64,000 nucleotides of DNA from DAOMNO01 sp035443885 (GCA_035443885.1 DAOMNO010000009.1:59900-123899), one strand, 5' to 3'. Counted from the first letter of the stretch, positions 1 through 8,433 are shown. Numbers and translations: made by a program. The notes: a model not told the origin generated them from the letters alone.

Positions 1-1
1 C

Positions 2-658
2 ATTGAAATGCTGCCTGAACTTAATATCGACATCAGCAAGTGCACGTACACGCTCATCGGTTTCGGCAACGTCGGCGGCTGGACTGGCCGCCTGCTCACG
101 GAACTCGGCGCGAAGCTTGTCGGCGTGCTCGACCACACCGGCGCGATCCACAACAGCAAAGGCATCGACACCGATCAGCTTACCGAACATGTCGCGCACA
201 CCGGCGGCGTGGGCGGCTTCAGCGGCGCGGAACCCATCAGCACCGACGACTTCTACGGCCTGCATGTCGATCTGCTCATTCCTGCTGCGCTCGAACAGAT
301 GATTACCCCCAAGGAAGCGCAGCACATCAACGCCAAAGTCGTTGCCGAAGGCGCGAACGCACCAACCACACCCGAAGGCGATGCTGTACTTATGCAGCGA
401 GGCATCGAAGTGCTTCCTGCCATTCTGTGCAATGCAGGCGGCGTAACCGTGTCCTACTTCGAGTGGGTACAGAACAAGACAAGCACGCACTGGACGGCGG
501 AAGACGTGGACGACAAACTCAATCGCCACATGGTGCTTGCAGCACGCCGCGTCAAGCTCGCTCGTGTGAAGTATGAATGCGACATGCGCACCGCAAGCTA
601 CTGCGCTGCGCTGGAGCAGATCGCCAAGGTGTATGACCTTCGTGGCGTGTTCCCGTAA
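2..658 (+). CDS. Glu/Leu/Phe/Val dehydrogenase, C-terminal part (5' end outside window)
   Basis: This is the 3' part of an NAD(P)-dependent glutamate dehydrogenase-type enzyme, which interconverts glutamate and 2-oxoglutarate plus ammonia. The frame is open from the first bases, so the true start lies upstream. The visible part is the Rossmann domain: the GFGNVGG dinucleotide-binding loop lies near its beginning, then come VVAEGANAPTTPEGD and CNAGGVTVSYFEWVQN, all characteristic of the family. The protein ends in VYDLRGVFP, a normal GDH-like C-terminus. The missing N-terminal half would hold the substrate lysines. A leucine or other amino-acid dehydrogenase of the same superfamily is less likely because the YFEWVQN block is typical of GDH. 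Confidence 0.93.
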   Translation: MEMLPELNIDISKCTYTLIGFGNVGGWTGRLLTELGAKLVGVLDHTGAIHNSKGIDTDQLTEHVAHTGGVGGFSGAEPISTDDFYGLHVDLLIPAALEQMITPKEAQHINAKVVAEGANAPTTPEGDAVLMQRGIEVLPAILCNAGGVTVSYFEWVQNKTSTHWTAEDVDDKLNRHMVLAARRVKLARVKYECDMRTASYCAALEQIAKVYDLRGVFP

Positions 659-727
659 GTGGAACTTGCTCCGCCGCAGTATGAAGGCGGTCCATCATCA
701 TTGTTGACAGACGCATGAAAAAGAAAA

Positions 728-749
728 CCCCCGGCCTTTCGGCCGGGGG
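728..749 (-). terminator. Rho-independent terminator of the first dockerin gene
   Basis: A perfect 9-bp GC stem (CCCCCGGCC / GGCCGGGGG) encloses a TTTC tetraloop. Read on the minus strand it is followed by a T-rich run (complement of aagaaaa), so it suits the minus-strand gene ending at 778. On the plus strand the trailing bases are not a U-tract, so any role for the dehydrogenase transcript is weaker. The same 22-bp hairpin occurs at 3790-3811. Confidence 0.85.
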
Positions 750-777
750 TGATTGTTATTGAGAGCAACTGCTCGAA

Positions 778-3459
778 TCAGTTGCCATTGGCACGCAGCA
801 GCCATGAGCCGTGCGGCAGGGTCGTCGTCGTCAGATCGGTCGGGACGATACCCCACGCTGCGGGATTCGACGGATCAAACGTGCCGAACGTACCGCCAAC
901 GGTGCCGCCGAAGAACGCACGACCGACACCCGGCGAAGCGGGGCCGTCAAGCGGTGACGGGAACGTTCCACCAGCATGCTGCACCCAAACGGCCACGAAG
1001 AAGCTGCCGTTGACTGCAACATTGGGCACGTTCACCGCCTGCAGTACGTCGGTTCCGATGGAACCAGCCGCTGCCTGCGCCACGGTGTTGAAGAGCATGG
1101 TGCCAGGCGCGCCAGCATTGTCGGCATAGATGGCTACGCCGAAGTCCTGACCAGCCGTCACACCGATGGCGGTGCTGCCGAAGTTGCCGAAGGTGGTCAG
1201 CACTTGCGTCAGCGTGTCGCTTCCGCCGCCGTCAACATCGAAGCGGTGGAGCCAGACGAAGACGCCGCCATCAGTCCAGCCGATCGCTGTGCTCGTGCTG
1301 CCGCAGTCGAACGCGTAGTCTTCCTGCACACACTGCACCTGGGCGCAGGTGAGGCCGAAGTAGTAGCAACCGCCAAGCTTGGCGCATTCAGTCTGAGACA
1401 GAATGCTGCAGTTACCGTTCACGCAGCAAGCCGCCTCGGTCGGGATGCAGGCATCCGGGTCTTCCGTCTGAATGCCGATGCAGAACGTGCGATCGTTGTT
1501 GCCGCTGGCGGTGTTGAGCTTATCGCCTGCAACATAAGAGGGATTCGCCTCAGCGGTCTGATAGGCAACGCCGTTGCCATCCGCAGAAGGTGCCCAGAGG
1601 AACGCGCACGCAGCCGCGGCGTTGATCTGCACGATCTCAACCCACACGCACTCACCAGCCGTTACGGGCACGGAAGGATGCGTCGCGGTGTAGTCGATCA
1701 GGCCGGCATTGCCGAAGGCGAAGCCGATGAAGCCGATACGAGCAAACGTCGGCTGAACAGTGAACGGACCCGCCTTGACGGTTCCGGGAATGCCGCCCGC
1801 ATCATTGCGGTAGGTAATCCTGAACTGCTGACCCTGGCCGAGGTTGTTGAGGCAGACTGCGAACGGACCGCTCTGAAGCTCAACGCCCTGCCAGCAGAGC
1901 GAAGTGATGTTGCCGGAGACTGCCGCACGGAAGTCGTCCGTTGCCTTGAACGCGAGGTTGGTATCGCTGGTGACATAGCTGCCGCCGCTGCGAACCTGGC
2001 ACTGCGCGGTTGGAAGCGTACACACGGGCGGGAAGACCTGGCCGCAGTCCACATTGCTCGTGCAAGGTGTCGCGTCAGAGGTAACCGTCAATGTCACGCT
2101 GCCTTCGTTTGTGCCTGCACCGTACACGGCGATGTAGTACGTCGTGCCGTTTGCGGCGCACCATGTCGCTGCGGCCTGGAAGGAGTTTTCGCAGTTTGAG
2201 TCGGGATCTTCAAACTCACCAGCGATGCATGTAAGCGCGTCACATGCGTTGCAGAACACCGTTACGCGCACGCTGCCAAGACCGCTGCCGCACGTTGCTG
2301 CGGTGAACTGCGTGCCATTGCCGGTGATGGTGTACCACGCGGTGCCTGAGCCGGGCGCTGGAGCATTGCCGCACGGCGAGAACCCGGCGACTGGATTGCC
2401 AACGGTTGAAAGAGTCGTCGGCGTGTTCAGTGATACGGTTACAGCATTTGCGCACACCGCACCGCTCGGAGGCGGCGGACAAGCCGTTGTATCGCACGAC
2501 GTGTAGTCGCCCCAGTAGGTGCCGCCAAGCTTCGCGCACGCCGTCGCAGAATCGACCTGCTGGCACGCGCCTGTATTGAAGCAGCACGCGCCACCTGCTG
2601 CCGGCGCAGGCGGGCACGCGCCCCATGCGCCGAGCAGAATCAGAAGGTCCTGCACGTCAACCGCGCCGCTGTTGTTCAGGTCCGCGGGATGGCCGGGGTT
2701 CGTGCCCCACGCGCCGAGCAGGATCAGAAGGTCCTGCACGTCAACCGCGCCACTGTTGTTGAGGTCCGCAGGGCACGGCGCGCCAGCGCCGATCTTGCCT
2801 TCAACGATGAAGGCGAGATCGGTTGGAACTTCTGTCCACGCGCCAGCGTCGTTGCGCTGCAGCGACACACCAGTGTTGAAAGTCTCAGTACGGCCGGGCA
2901 TCCATCGAGTTCCCGTCGCGCCGTTGCCGAGCGATGAACTGACGCTGATCCAGTATGTGCCAGGCTGAAGCGGAATGCTTGTGCCAAGTTTCAGTTCAAA
3001 CACAGCGCGGGCCGTGTCCGTGTTTGGAGTCGCCGAACCGATGCGATACATGTTTGCAAACTGCGTTGCGTACATGCGATTCGTCGTGCCATCGCCGAAG
3101 ATGACCTGACTGGTGGGAAGGCGCGGATCGCCGTCCCAGATTTCCAGTGTCGCGCCGCCAAAGGGTGAAAGCGCGAGATTGGTCCATCCGGTGACATAGC
3201 CGTACACGGTGATGGACGACAGTGTCCAGCCTTGAGCGTCGGTCACGGTAAAGGAATCAGCCATGCGGAAGCCGGGGCTGTTCCAGTTCGTGCCGAGCGT
3301 TGTGTGCGGTGGCAGAAGACGGCTGAGGTCAGCGCCACTTGCATGGCCGCCAACCTCAGTAACGAGCGTGCCATTGTCATGCAGGACACCACTTGGGTTT
3401 GCCCACAGGGGCGTACACAGAGCGCCAACGGCGGCTGCGCACACGATACTCTTCTTCAT
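778..3459 (-). CDS. Secreted Cys-rich protein with two dockerin-like repeats (paralogue A)
   Basis: Exported protein of about 893 residues with no recognised enzyme domain. The start is the ATG at 3459, not the longer ORF start. It follows GAGGAG with good spacing and opens a signal peptide (MKKSIVCAAAVGALCTPLWA). Residues about 230-285 hold two 28-residue dockerin-like units (DLNNSGAVDVQDLL, ending LLGAWG), Ca-loop motifs known from cohesin partners. After them come Cys-rich blocks (GACCFNTGACQQ, CNACDALTCIAGEFEDPDSN, CTSNVDCGQVFPPVC, ACCVNGNC). The last 200 residues look like beta-sandwich repeats with VTAGQDFGVAIYAD. The neighbour at 3847-6366 has the same architecture. Function is unknown; a surface or extracellular-matrix role is inference. 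Confidence 0.85.
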   Translation of the reverse strand: MKKSIVCAAAVGALCTPLWANPSGVLHDNGTLVTEVGGHASGADLSRLLPPHTTLGTNWNSPGFRMADSFTVTDAQGWTLSSITVYGYVTGWTNLALSPFGGATLEIWDGDPRLPTSQVIFGDGTTNRMYATQFANMYRIGSATPNTDTARAVFELKLGTSIPLQPGTYWISVSSSLGNGATGTRWMPGRTETFNTGVSLQRNDAGAWTEVPTDLAFIVEGKIGAGAPCPADLNNSGAVDVQDLLILLGAWGTNPGHPADLNNSGAVDVQDLLILLGAWGACPPAPAAGGACCFNTGACQQVDSATACAKLGGTYWGDYTSCDTTACPPPPSGAVCANAVTVSLNTPTTLSTVGNPVAGFSPCGNAPAPGSGTAWYTITGNGTQFTAATCGSGLGSVRVTVFCNACDALTCIAGEFEDPDSNCENSFQAAATWCAANGTTYYIAVYGAGTNEGSVTLTVTSDATPCTSNVDCGQVFPPVCTLPTAQCQVRSGGSYVTSDTNLAFKATDDFRAAVSGNITSLCWQGVELQSGPFAVCLNNLGQGQQFRITYRNDAGGIPGTVKAGPFTVQPTFARIGFIGFAFGNAGLIDYTATHPSVPVTAGECVWVEIVQINAAAACAFLWAPSADGNGVAYQTAEANPSYVAGDKLNTASGNNDRTFCIGIQTEDPDACIPTEAACCVNGNCSILSQTECAKLGGCYYFGLTCAQVQCVQEDYAFDCGSTSTAIGWTDGGVFVWLHRFDVDGGGSDTLTQVLTTFGNFGSTAIGVTAGQDFGVAIYADNAGAPGTMLFNTVAQAAAGSIGTDVLQAVNVPNVAVNGSFFVAVWVQHAGGTFPSPLDGPASPGVGRAFFGGTVGGTFGTFDPSNPAAWGIVPTDLTTTTLPHGSWLLRANGN
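2620..2775 (-). repeat. 84-bp tandem repeat encoding the dockerin pair (paralogue A)
   Basis: Two almost identical copies with an 84-bp (28-codon) period lie in frame. The block agaaggtcctgcacgtcaac is at 2642 and again at 2726. The second copy is incomplete at its outer end. The same two-copy unit is present in the neighbouring gene at 5683-5838, with near-identical bases. Confidence 0.85.
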
Positions 3460-3570
3460 CCTGATATCTCCTCGCTTGCTTAAAAGCATGCTCAACGAAA
3501 CATGCGCTGCGTTCGCGCCCGATGCGCGCCGCATACATCCCCACCATCAATATGCCGCTCGCTTCAGGCT

Positions 3571-3590
3571 CAACGTTCCGACTGCAAAGC
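3571..3590 (-). promoter_or_regulatory. Conserved leader block upstream of paralogue A (promoter candidate)
   Basis: The minus-strand 20-mer GCTTTGCAGTCGGAACGTTG lies about 112 bp before the start codon. It is repeated exactly at 6480-6499, about 114 bp before paralogue B. Weaker similarity continues from there towards the gene (a CATAT(T/C)GAT block, then a GGGGATGT-like stretch). The GGAAC core resembles the -35 element of ECF-sigma promoters, but the spacing to CATAT differs by 2 bp between the two genes, so that reading is tentative. Confidence 0.5.
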
Positions 3591-3645
3591 CCGATATCGC
3601 GCAACAAAGTCAAAATACCAGCATTTCATATCCTGGCAATCCGAT

Positions 3646-3669
3646 GTTTACAGGTTTACAGGTTTAAAT
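3646..3669. repeat. Octamer tandem repeat, GTTTACAG x2 plus a partial copy
   Basis: Three head-to-tail 8-mers (GTTTACAG, GTTTACAG, GTTTAAAT) lie in the roughly 390-bp space between the two dockerin genes. Apart from this, the conserved leader block and the terminator at 3790, I see nothing coding between 3460 and 3846. Confidence 0.55.
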
Positions 3670-3789
3670 GTTTTCTGTTCTAGGACTTATGGCACTGGCT
3701 CCATTCATCCCAAAGCGAGGTTCGTCCCCTATCTGGGATGGCGACGCTTGGAAACCCTGGGCAGGCATGACACCGGGTGCAAACGAAAA

Positions 3790-3811
3790 CCCCCGGCCTT
3801 TCGGCCGGGGG
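3790..3811 (-). terminator. Rho-independent terminator of the second dockerin gene
   Basis: Stem CCCCCGGCC / GGCCGGGGG with a TTTC loop, identical to the hairpin at 728-749. On the minus strand it is followed by TTTTCGTTT. It lies 36 bp beyond the stop codon of the gene ending at 3847. Confidence 0.85.
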
Positions 3812-3846
3812 TAAGTCAACAACCAACTCCGTGCATGAGCGATGGC

Positions 3847-6366
3847 TTAGTCGCCGTTGGCCCGGAGGATCCAGTGGCCGTTCCATGTCGCGTTGAGCGA
3901 CTGCATGGGGGTCGGCGCAAGACCGGGTGCTGCTGGGTTGTAGGTGCCGGGGAACGTGGCGCCGGCCGTGCCTGCGATCATGACGCGCGAAGCAGGCACT
4001 GCTGGGCCTGAAACCGTGTCCATGATGGTCACGAACGAGCCTTGGACCCACGTCACGATGTAGAAGCTCGCAGGCACTGCCACGTCCATGGTGGCGACGC
4101 TCAGACCAGCCGTGCCGGGCGTGGCCGTAACCGTGCCGGTGCCTTGAGCGATGATCGTGCCGGGCGCGGTACCTGTATCGGTCATAATCGCCCAGCCGAA
4201 CGTCTGACCGATCGACACCGGACCATTCGCATCACCGGCGCCGAACGCCGTGTGAATCTCGGTGATCTTGGTCTGACCGGGCAGACGATTGAACTGGTGA
4301 TACATCGCCACGACGCCGCCCCCCGCGAAACCAACCTGGAGCGCAGGCGTGCCGCAGTCATAGACGTAGTCCTGCGTTGCGCACGTTACCTGGCTGCAGT
4401 TGGCGCCGAGGCTGAAGCAGCCGCCGAGCGCAGCGCAGCTTGCTGCCGTCTCGATCGTGCATGAGCCACCAGCGCAGCAGGCGCCGGTCTGCGGCGTGCA
4501 GTTGTCTGCATTACCCAGCTCGATGCTCAGGCAGAACGCGCGATCCGGCGTTGCAGTGGGAATCTCATCGCCGGGGTTGTACGACGTGTTGAAATCGGTC
4601 TGCAGCGATCGGCCGTTGCCCTGCTGTGAAGGCAGCCAGCGGAACGCGCATGTGCCGCTTCCGCTGAGCTGAACGATTTCAACCCAGTAGCACTGACCGG
4701 CCGTTACAGGCACAGACGCGTGCGCGAGGGAGTAATCGATCAGACCGAAGTTGCCCGCGATGAAGCCGATACGAGACGATTCAGGAACCGCAGTGAACGT
4801 CGCCAGCGGCGATGCAGCGGGGAAGCCGCCGTTATCCGCGAAGTAACGCACACGGAACTGATTGCCTTGGCCTGCGTTGTTCGGGCAGACTCCCCAAGGC
4901 GGGGTGGCCGCTTCGATGCCCTTCCAGCAGATGCGAGTGATATTGCCCGATGCATTCGGCGTGAAGTCATCCGCAATCTGGAATGCAAGCACTTGATCCG
5001 ACGTAGCATTGCCAACGTTGTCCCATGTCAGGAACGGAGCCTGGCAGCTTGATGCCGACGGCGTCGGATTGATGCAAACCGGCGGGAAGACCTGGCCGCA
5101 GTCGACGCTCGACTTGCACGGCGAGTTGTTGGAAGTCACGGTCAGCAGGACATTGCCTTCGCTCGTTCCCGCGCCGTACACAACGATGTAGTACGTGCCG
5201 CCATCGACAGCGCACCACGATGCAGCAGCCTGGAACGAGTTGCCGCAGTTGAACGTCTGATCTTCAAACTCACCTGCGATGCACGTCAGCGAAGCACATG
5301 TGTTGCAATACACACGGATGCGTACGCTGCCGAGACCGCTGCCGCACGTCGAAGCCGTGTACTCCGTCCCGTTGCCGGTGATGGTGTACCACGCCAGACC
5401 AACACCCGCGCCGGGATCAGGCGCGTTGCCGCACAGCGGAATCGCCGGGCTGGGATTGCCCACCGTGGACACTCGCGACGGGGTACCCAAAGTGACCGGC
5501 AGGGCGAGCGCACAGGTCGTTCCATCCGGCGGAGTCGGACATGCCCATGTGGCGCATTCCGTCCAATCGCCCGCGTAACTGCCGCCAGAGGATGCGTTGC
5601 AGTCATCCCCTGTCAGATCATCGCAGGTCTGCGTGGTGAAGAAGCAGCACGCGCCGGTAACAACCGCGCTCGGCGGGCACGGGCCCCATGCGCCGAGCAA
5701 GATTAGAAGGTCCTGCACGTCAACTGCACCGCTGTTATTCAGGTCGGCGGGATGGCCGGGGTTCGTGCCCCATGCGCCGAGCAGGATCAGAAGGTCCTGC
5801 ACGTCAACCGCGCCACTGTTGTTCAGGTCGGCGGGACATGCGCCGCCCTTGACGACGCGGTATTGGATCGTGAAAGTTGAACCCGCGCCCCATACACCTT
5901 CGGGGCCGTTGGGGTCGTCCTGGAACGTGTCAAAGAACTCAAACTCAACGACGCCGCTGAACACAGGAATGTTTGGAATGCTCGCGCTTCCAAGCGTGAT
6001 GAGGCCGTTGCTGGAAAGCGGAACATTCTGGCCACCTTGATCGATTCCGACGCCGGGCGTCACGAACAGCGCGGCAGGCTGGCCCTGATCTGCAATTGAA
6101 ATGACTGCTTCACTTACCCAGCTTGTGCTGAACGTGCTGTAGGTACCGTTCCAACCGACAGCGCGAATGGCGATCGTCGCGCCGTTGGGCACGTTGAACT
6201 GAATCTTGGTGTTGCCTGCATCACCCTGCGGGTTGAAGTGCACAACACCTGAAATGTCGATGACGGCAGTCTCAATCTGACTGTTCGCCATAGCGATGCC
6301 GGTCATCATCGCCGAGGCGCTCGCCATCGCGCTCAGCATCATGAGACCATTCCTCTTGTTGCTCAT
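3847..6366 (-). CDS. Secreted Cys-rich protein with two dockerin-like repeats (paralogue B)
   Basis: Exported protein of about 839 residues, paralogous to the product of 778-3459. The ATG at 6366 is chosen because the upstream string CGAGGAGATATCAGG is the same as in front of paralogue A, and a signal peptide follows (MSNKRNGLMMLSAMASASAMM). The N-terminal region differs from paralogue A. From the two dockerin-like units onward (residues about 177-230) the two proteins match block for block: GACCF, CALALPVTL, GSGLGSVRIRVYCNTC, CIAGEFEDQTFNC, CKSSVDCGQVFPPVC, GACCAGGSC. Function is unknown. The conserved Cys pairs suggest many disulphides outside the cytoplasm. No cohesin-like partner is recognisable in the window. 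Confidence 0.85.
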   Translation of the reverse strand: MSNKRNGLMMLSAMASASAMMTGIAMANSQIETAVIDISGVVHFNPQGDAGNTKIQFNVPNGATIAIRAVGWNGTYSTFSTSWVSEAVISIADQGQPAALFVTPGVGIDQGGQNVPLSSNGLITLGSASIPNIPVFSGVVEFEFFDTFQDDPNGPEGVWGAGSTFTIQYRVVKGGACPADLNNSGAVDVQDLLILLGAWGTNPGHPADLNNSGAVDVQDLLILLGAWGPCPPSAVVTGACCFFTTQTCDDLTGDDCNASSGGSYAGDWTECATWACPTPPDGTTCALALPVTLGTPSRVSTVGNPSPAIPLCGNAPDPGAGVGLAWYTITGNGTEYTASTCGSGLGSVRIRVYCNTCASLTCIAGEFEDQTFNCGNSFQAAASWCAVDGGTYYIVVYGAGTSEGNVLLTVTSNNSPCKSSVDCGQVFPPVCINPTPSASSCQAPFLTWDNVGNATSDQVLAFQIADDFTPNASGNITRICWKGIEAATPPWGVCPNNAGQGNQFRVRYFADNGGFPAASPLATFTAVPESSRIGFIAGNFGLIDYSLAHASVPVTAGQCYWVEIVQLSGSGTCAFRWLPSQQGNGRSLQTDFNTSYNPGDEIPTATPDRAFCLSIELGNADNCTPQTGACCAGGSCTIETAASCAALGGCFSLGANCSQVTCATQDYVYDCGTPALQVGFAGGGVVAMYHQFNRLPGQTKITEIHTAFGAGDANGPVSIGQTFGWAIMTDTGTAPGTIIAQGTGTVTATPGTAGLSVATMDVAVPASFYIVTWVQGSFVTIMDTVSGPAVPASRVMIAGTAGATFPGTYNPAAPGLAPTPMQSLNATWNGHWILRANGD
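5683..5838 (-). repeat. 84-bp tandem repeat encoding the dockerin pair (paralogue B)
   Basis: Two in-frame copies with an 84-bp period (gccccatgcgccgagca at 5683 and 5767). They are near-identical to each other and to the copies at 2620-2775. Such base-level identity between otherwise diverged genes suggests recent duplication or gene conversion of this segment. Confidence 0.85.
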
Positions 6367-6479
6367 CCTGATATCTCCTCGCTTGTATTCAACGAACATC
6401 AACACAAAGAACCACAATGGCAATCGCACACGATGCGCACTGCCACATCCCCCCTCATCGATATGCGCGAGACTCGGCC

Positions 6480-6499
6480 CAACGTTCCGACTGCAAAGC
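6480..6499 (-). promoter_or_regulatory. Conserved leader block upstream of paralogue B (promoter candidate)
   Basis: Exact copy of the 20-mer at 3571-3590, with GCATATCGATGAGGGG about 20 bp downstream towards the gene (compare GCATATTGATGGTGGGG in front of paralogue A). Conserved distance and sequence point to a shared promoter or 5' untranslated element. I cannot assign a sigma factor. Confidence 0.5.
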
Positions 6500-6641
6500 T
6501 CTATCTCGCCCGATAATCCAGCGTAACGCGCAAATCACTGCGGCAAAAGACAATATCTGCAACTTTCGATAAGTTTTTGCCCGCATCAGCGCGCGTGCCG
6601 GATGGACACGGATCGCCCGCTCGCGACGCATGTGTCGGCGG

Positions 6642-7157
6642 TCAGCCGCTGTGCGATCGAGAGCCAAGTCGCAGTGCCAGCTCATAGTTGCGGTAGGACT
6701 TCTCCTCCGTCACATCCCGAACAATCTCCGATCGAATCCACGCTGGGATTGGCGGAGTATCTGCTGCTGAACGCAACTCCACCTCTGCAAGAACCAGCGG
6801 CAGCCCGATGAACTCGTCGATCTCCCACGTGAACTCGCCAAACGGCACCACATGCCGCGTCTTCATCAGCCTGCGGCCTTCAGTCGCAGGCCAATGACGC
6901 TCGAACTCCACTTCGGTGATCTCGCGTTCAACCTCATCACGCACCAGTCCGTCGCCTCGTTTGATGGTGTGTGTGCAGCGAATCGAACCGTCAGGCAATG
7001 TCGTGCGACGAAGGCGGCCTTCCAATGCGCCCTCGCCAGAATCTGCGAAATACCCTTGTTCGATTCGCAGCAATGCCGCGACCGCGCCTTCAGGAAATCG
7101 CGGCAAGCCGCGCAGCAGGTATGTGCGTTCAATCTCCACGGGAACTGCACCATACAA
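6642..7157 (-). CDS. CYTH domain protein
   Basis: Protein of up to 171 residues of the CYTH superfamily (class IV adenylate cyclase, thiamine triphosphatase, tripolyphosphatase). These are beta-tunnel enzymes acting on triphosphates with divalent metal. Visible motifs are the N-terminal EIERT, the RLRRT strand, CTHTIKRGDG, REITEVEFE, the tunnel strand WEIDEF and LAEVELRSA, and C-terminal VTEEKSYRNYELAL. The usual signature is ExExK; here the last position is Thr, so activity may be altered. The start is uncertain: TTG at 7157 or GTG at 7139, the latter giving MEIERT directly at the N-terminus as in most relatives. No clear operon partner. Confidence 0.8.
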   Translation of the reverse strand: MYGAVPVEIERTYLLRGLPRFPEGAVAALLRIEQGYFADSGEGALEGRLRRTTLPDGSIRCTHTIKRGDGLVRDEVEREITEVEFERHWPATEGRRLMKTRHVVPFGEFTWEIDEFIGLPLVLAEVELRSAADTPPIPAWIRSEIVRDVTEEKSYRNYELALRLGSRSHSG

Positions 7158-7258
7158 AGAAATGACCGGGATGGAGTGGGGAGACCTCCATCCCGGCCCG
7201 GGACACTGAAGGGTAAAGGCCCAACCCGCCGGAACGTGTCCGCGCTATTCATGGTCAC

Positions 7259-7690
7259 TCATATCTCTTTCAACTTGGAAGGCGTGGCCTGCAACACCTC
7301 GACCGCGCGGCGAGCCAGATCCGCTAGTGGCGACGGAATCGATGAGTCTTCGCGCAAGCGGCGCAATCCGCGCAGCAATGCGCGATCAGACTGCCGACTG
7401 ATCCTCACGCCATGCAACACGATGGCCGCTGCAATCGCGGCGAGATACATCACGCCGCCCACGCGTCGATCCGCTGCGGATTCACCGAGAATGCGCATCG
7501 TCTTGTAGGCCTGCTTGGCTTGTGCGAGGTGCTGCAGCGGCACATCGGGCCGCGTCAACAGTGCGATGGCTGAAGGCTGTGTGGGATCAATGTCCTGCGC
7601 AATCCAGTCCGCCGCCGCGACCGACGCATTGGCAGATGTTTCCAAAGCCCATCGCAACGCGACTCGAATTCGATCTGACTCAGTGTTCAT
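7259..7690 (-). CDS. Hypothetical protein coupled to the ECF sigma gene
   Basis: A 143-residue protein with no domain I recognise. Its ATG overlaps the stop of the sigma-factor gene by 4 bp (ATGA), and AAGGGG sits just upstream inside that gene, so the two are very likely co-transcribed and translationally coupled. The middle contains a hydrophobic stretch (GGVMYLAAIAAAIVLHGV) that could be a membrane helix; the rest is helical and charged. Position suggests a regulator or partner of the sigma factor, for example an anti-sigma factor, but no zinc-binding anti-sigma motif is present. Confidence 0.7.
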   Translation of the reverse strand: MNTESDRIRVALRWALETSANASVAAADWIAQDIDPTQPSAIALLTRPDVPLQHLAQAKQAYKTMRILGESAADRRVGGVMYLAAIAAAIVLHGVRISRQSDRALLRGLRRLREDSSIPSPLADLARRAVEVLQATPSKLKEI

Positions 7691-8433
7691 TTGGCCCCTT
7701 CCCCCGGCTGAGATGCATCTAATCCTCGCAGAAGATCGTGCAGTTCAGCCTCGGCTTCATCAGGGTCTTCAATCGTGTTGCGCACTTCCGCGATGAGCGT
7801 CCGTGCGAAGCGACGTTTCACCGTCACCATCATGTTCGCGGCCTGCGATGCGCTCTCCAACTCCAACCGTTTCACCAGGTGCTCGTACTCTTCGGGCCGC
7901 TCATTGAGCAAGAGCGGCCTCGCCACGCGCTGTTCAAAGACAACCCAATGCGCTTCCTGGCCCGACGAAAGACATCCCTCGCGCACCTGCTCCAGCACGC
8001 GGCTGATGAGCGTCGCGCTCCATTGCATGCAGAACGCCTGCTCCGGCGCAACGTGCGTGCGTACTTCCGACGCTGCGATCTCCGCCGGGCTGATCATCGA
8101 CGGCTCGATCGGACGACCACGATTCACGCCGGAGCGATGCACTTGCGCGAGATAATTCCGCAGCGCAGTAACGAGCAGCGCACGAAATCGACCTCGCATC
8201 GGATCAGCGCGGTTGAACAACTGACGCTGCATGATGACCTCACACACGAAGCCCTGCGTCAGGTCGGCCGCCTCATGCACATCGCGGCCTGTGCTGCGGA
8301 TGTACGCATACACCGGCGGCCAGTACCGCCTCGCCAGTTGTTCCAAAGCCGCCGCGGCGTCCGCCCCATCGCCCCCTGCCTCCTGAATCAGGCTCCAATC
8401 CGTCTTCGTCAGGCTGGCGGCACGTTTGTTCAT
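7687..8433 (-). CDS. RNA polymerase ECF-type sigma factor, Planctomycete style
   Basis: A 248-residue sigma-70 family protein. Region 2 is visible as LARRYWPPVYAYIRSTGRDVHEAADLTQGF followed by the Arg-rich RFRALLVTALRNYLAQ. The C-terminal half (EYEHLVKRLELESASQAANMMVTVKRRFARTLIAEV) has the shape of a region 4 HTH. The ATG at 8433 is chosen over the longer ORF because homologues begin close to a TDWSLI segment; the 64 upstream codons look non-coding. It heads a two-gene unit with the 143-residue protein. Its target promoters are unknown. Confidence 0.8.
   Translation of the reverse strand: MNKRAASLTKTDWSLIQEAGGDGADAAAALEQLARRYWPPVYAYIRSTGRDVHEAADLTQGFVCEVIMQRQLFNRADPMRGRFRALLVTALRNYLAQVHRSGVNRGRPIEPSMISPAEIAASEVRTHVAPEQAFCMQWSATLISRVLEQVREGCLSSGQEAHWVVFEQRVARPLLLNERPEEYEHLVKRLELESASQAANMMVTVKRRFARTLIAEVRNTIEDPDEAEAELHDLLRGLDASQPGEGAK

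Noticed and set aside
728..749. Terminator for the glutamate dehydrogenase transcript
   Set aside because: On the plus strand no U-tract follows the stem; the T-rich run is on the minus-strand side, so it serves the opposite gene.
976..2199. 407-codon ORF on the plus strand
   Set aside because: It lies wholly opposite the dockerin gene, has no domain, and its composition is the mirror of the real protein. Same for 9941-11128, 13727-14584, 15689-16873 and similar long antisense frames.
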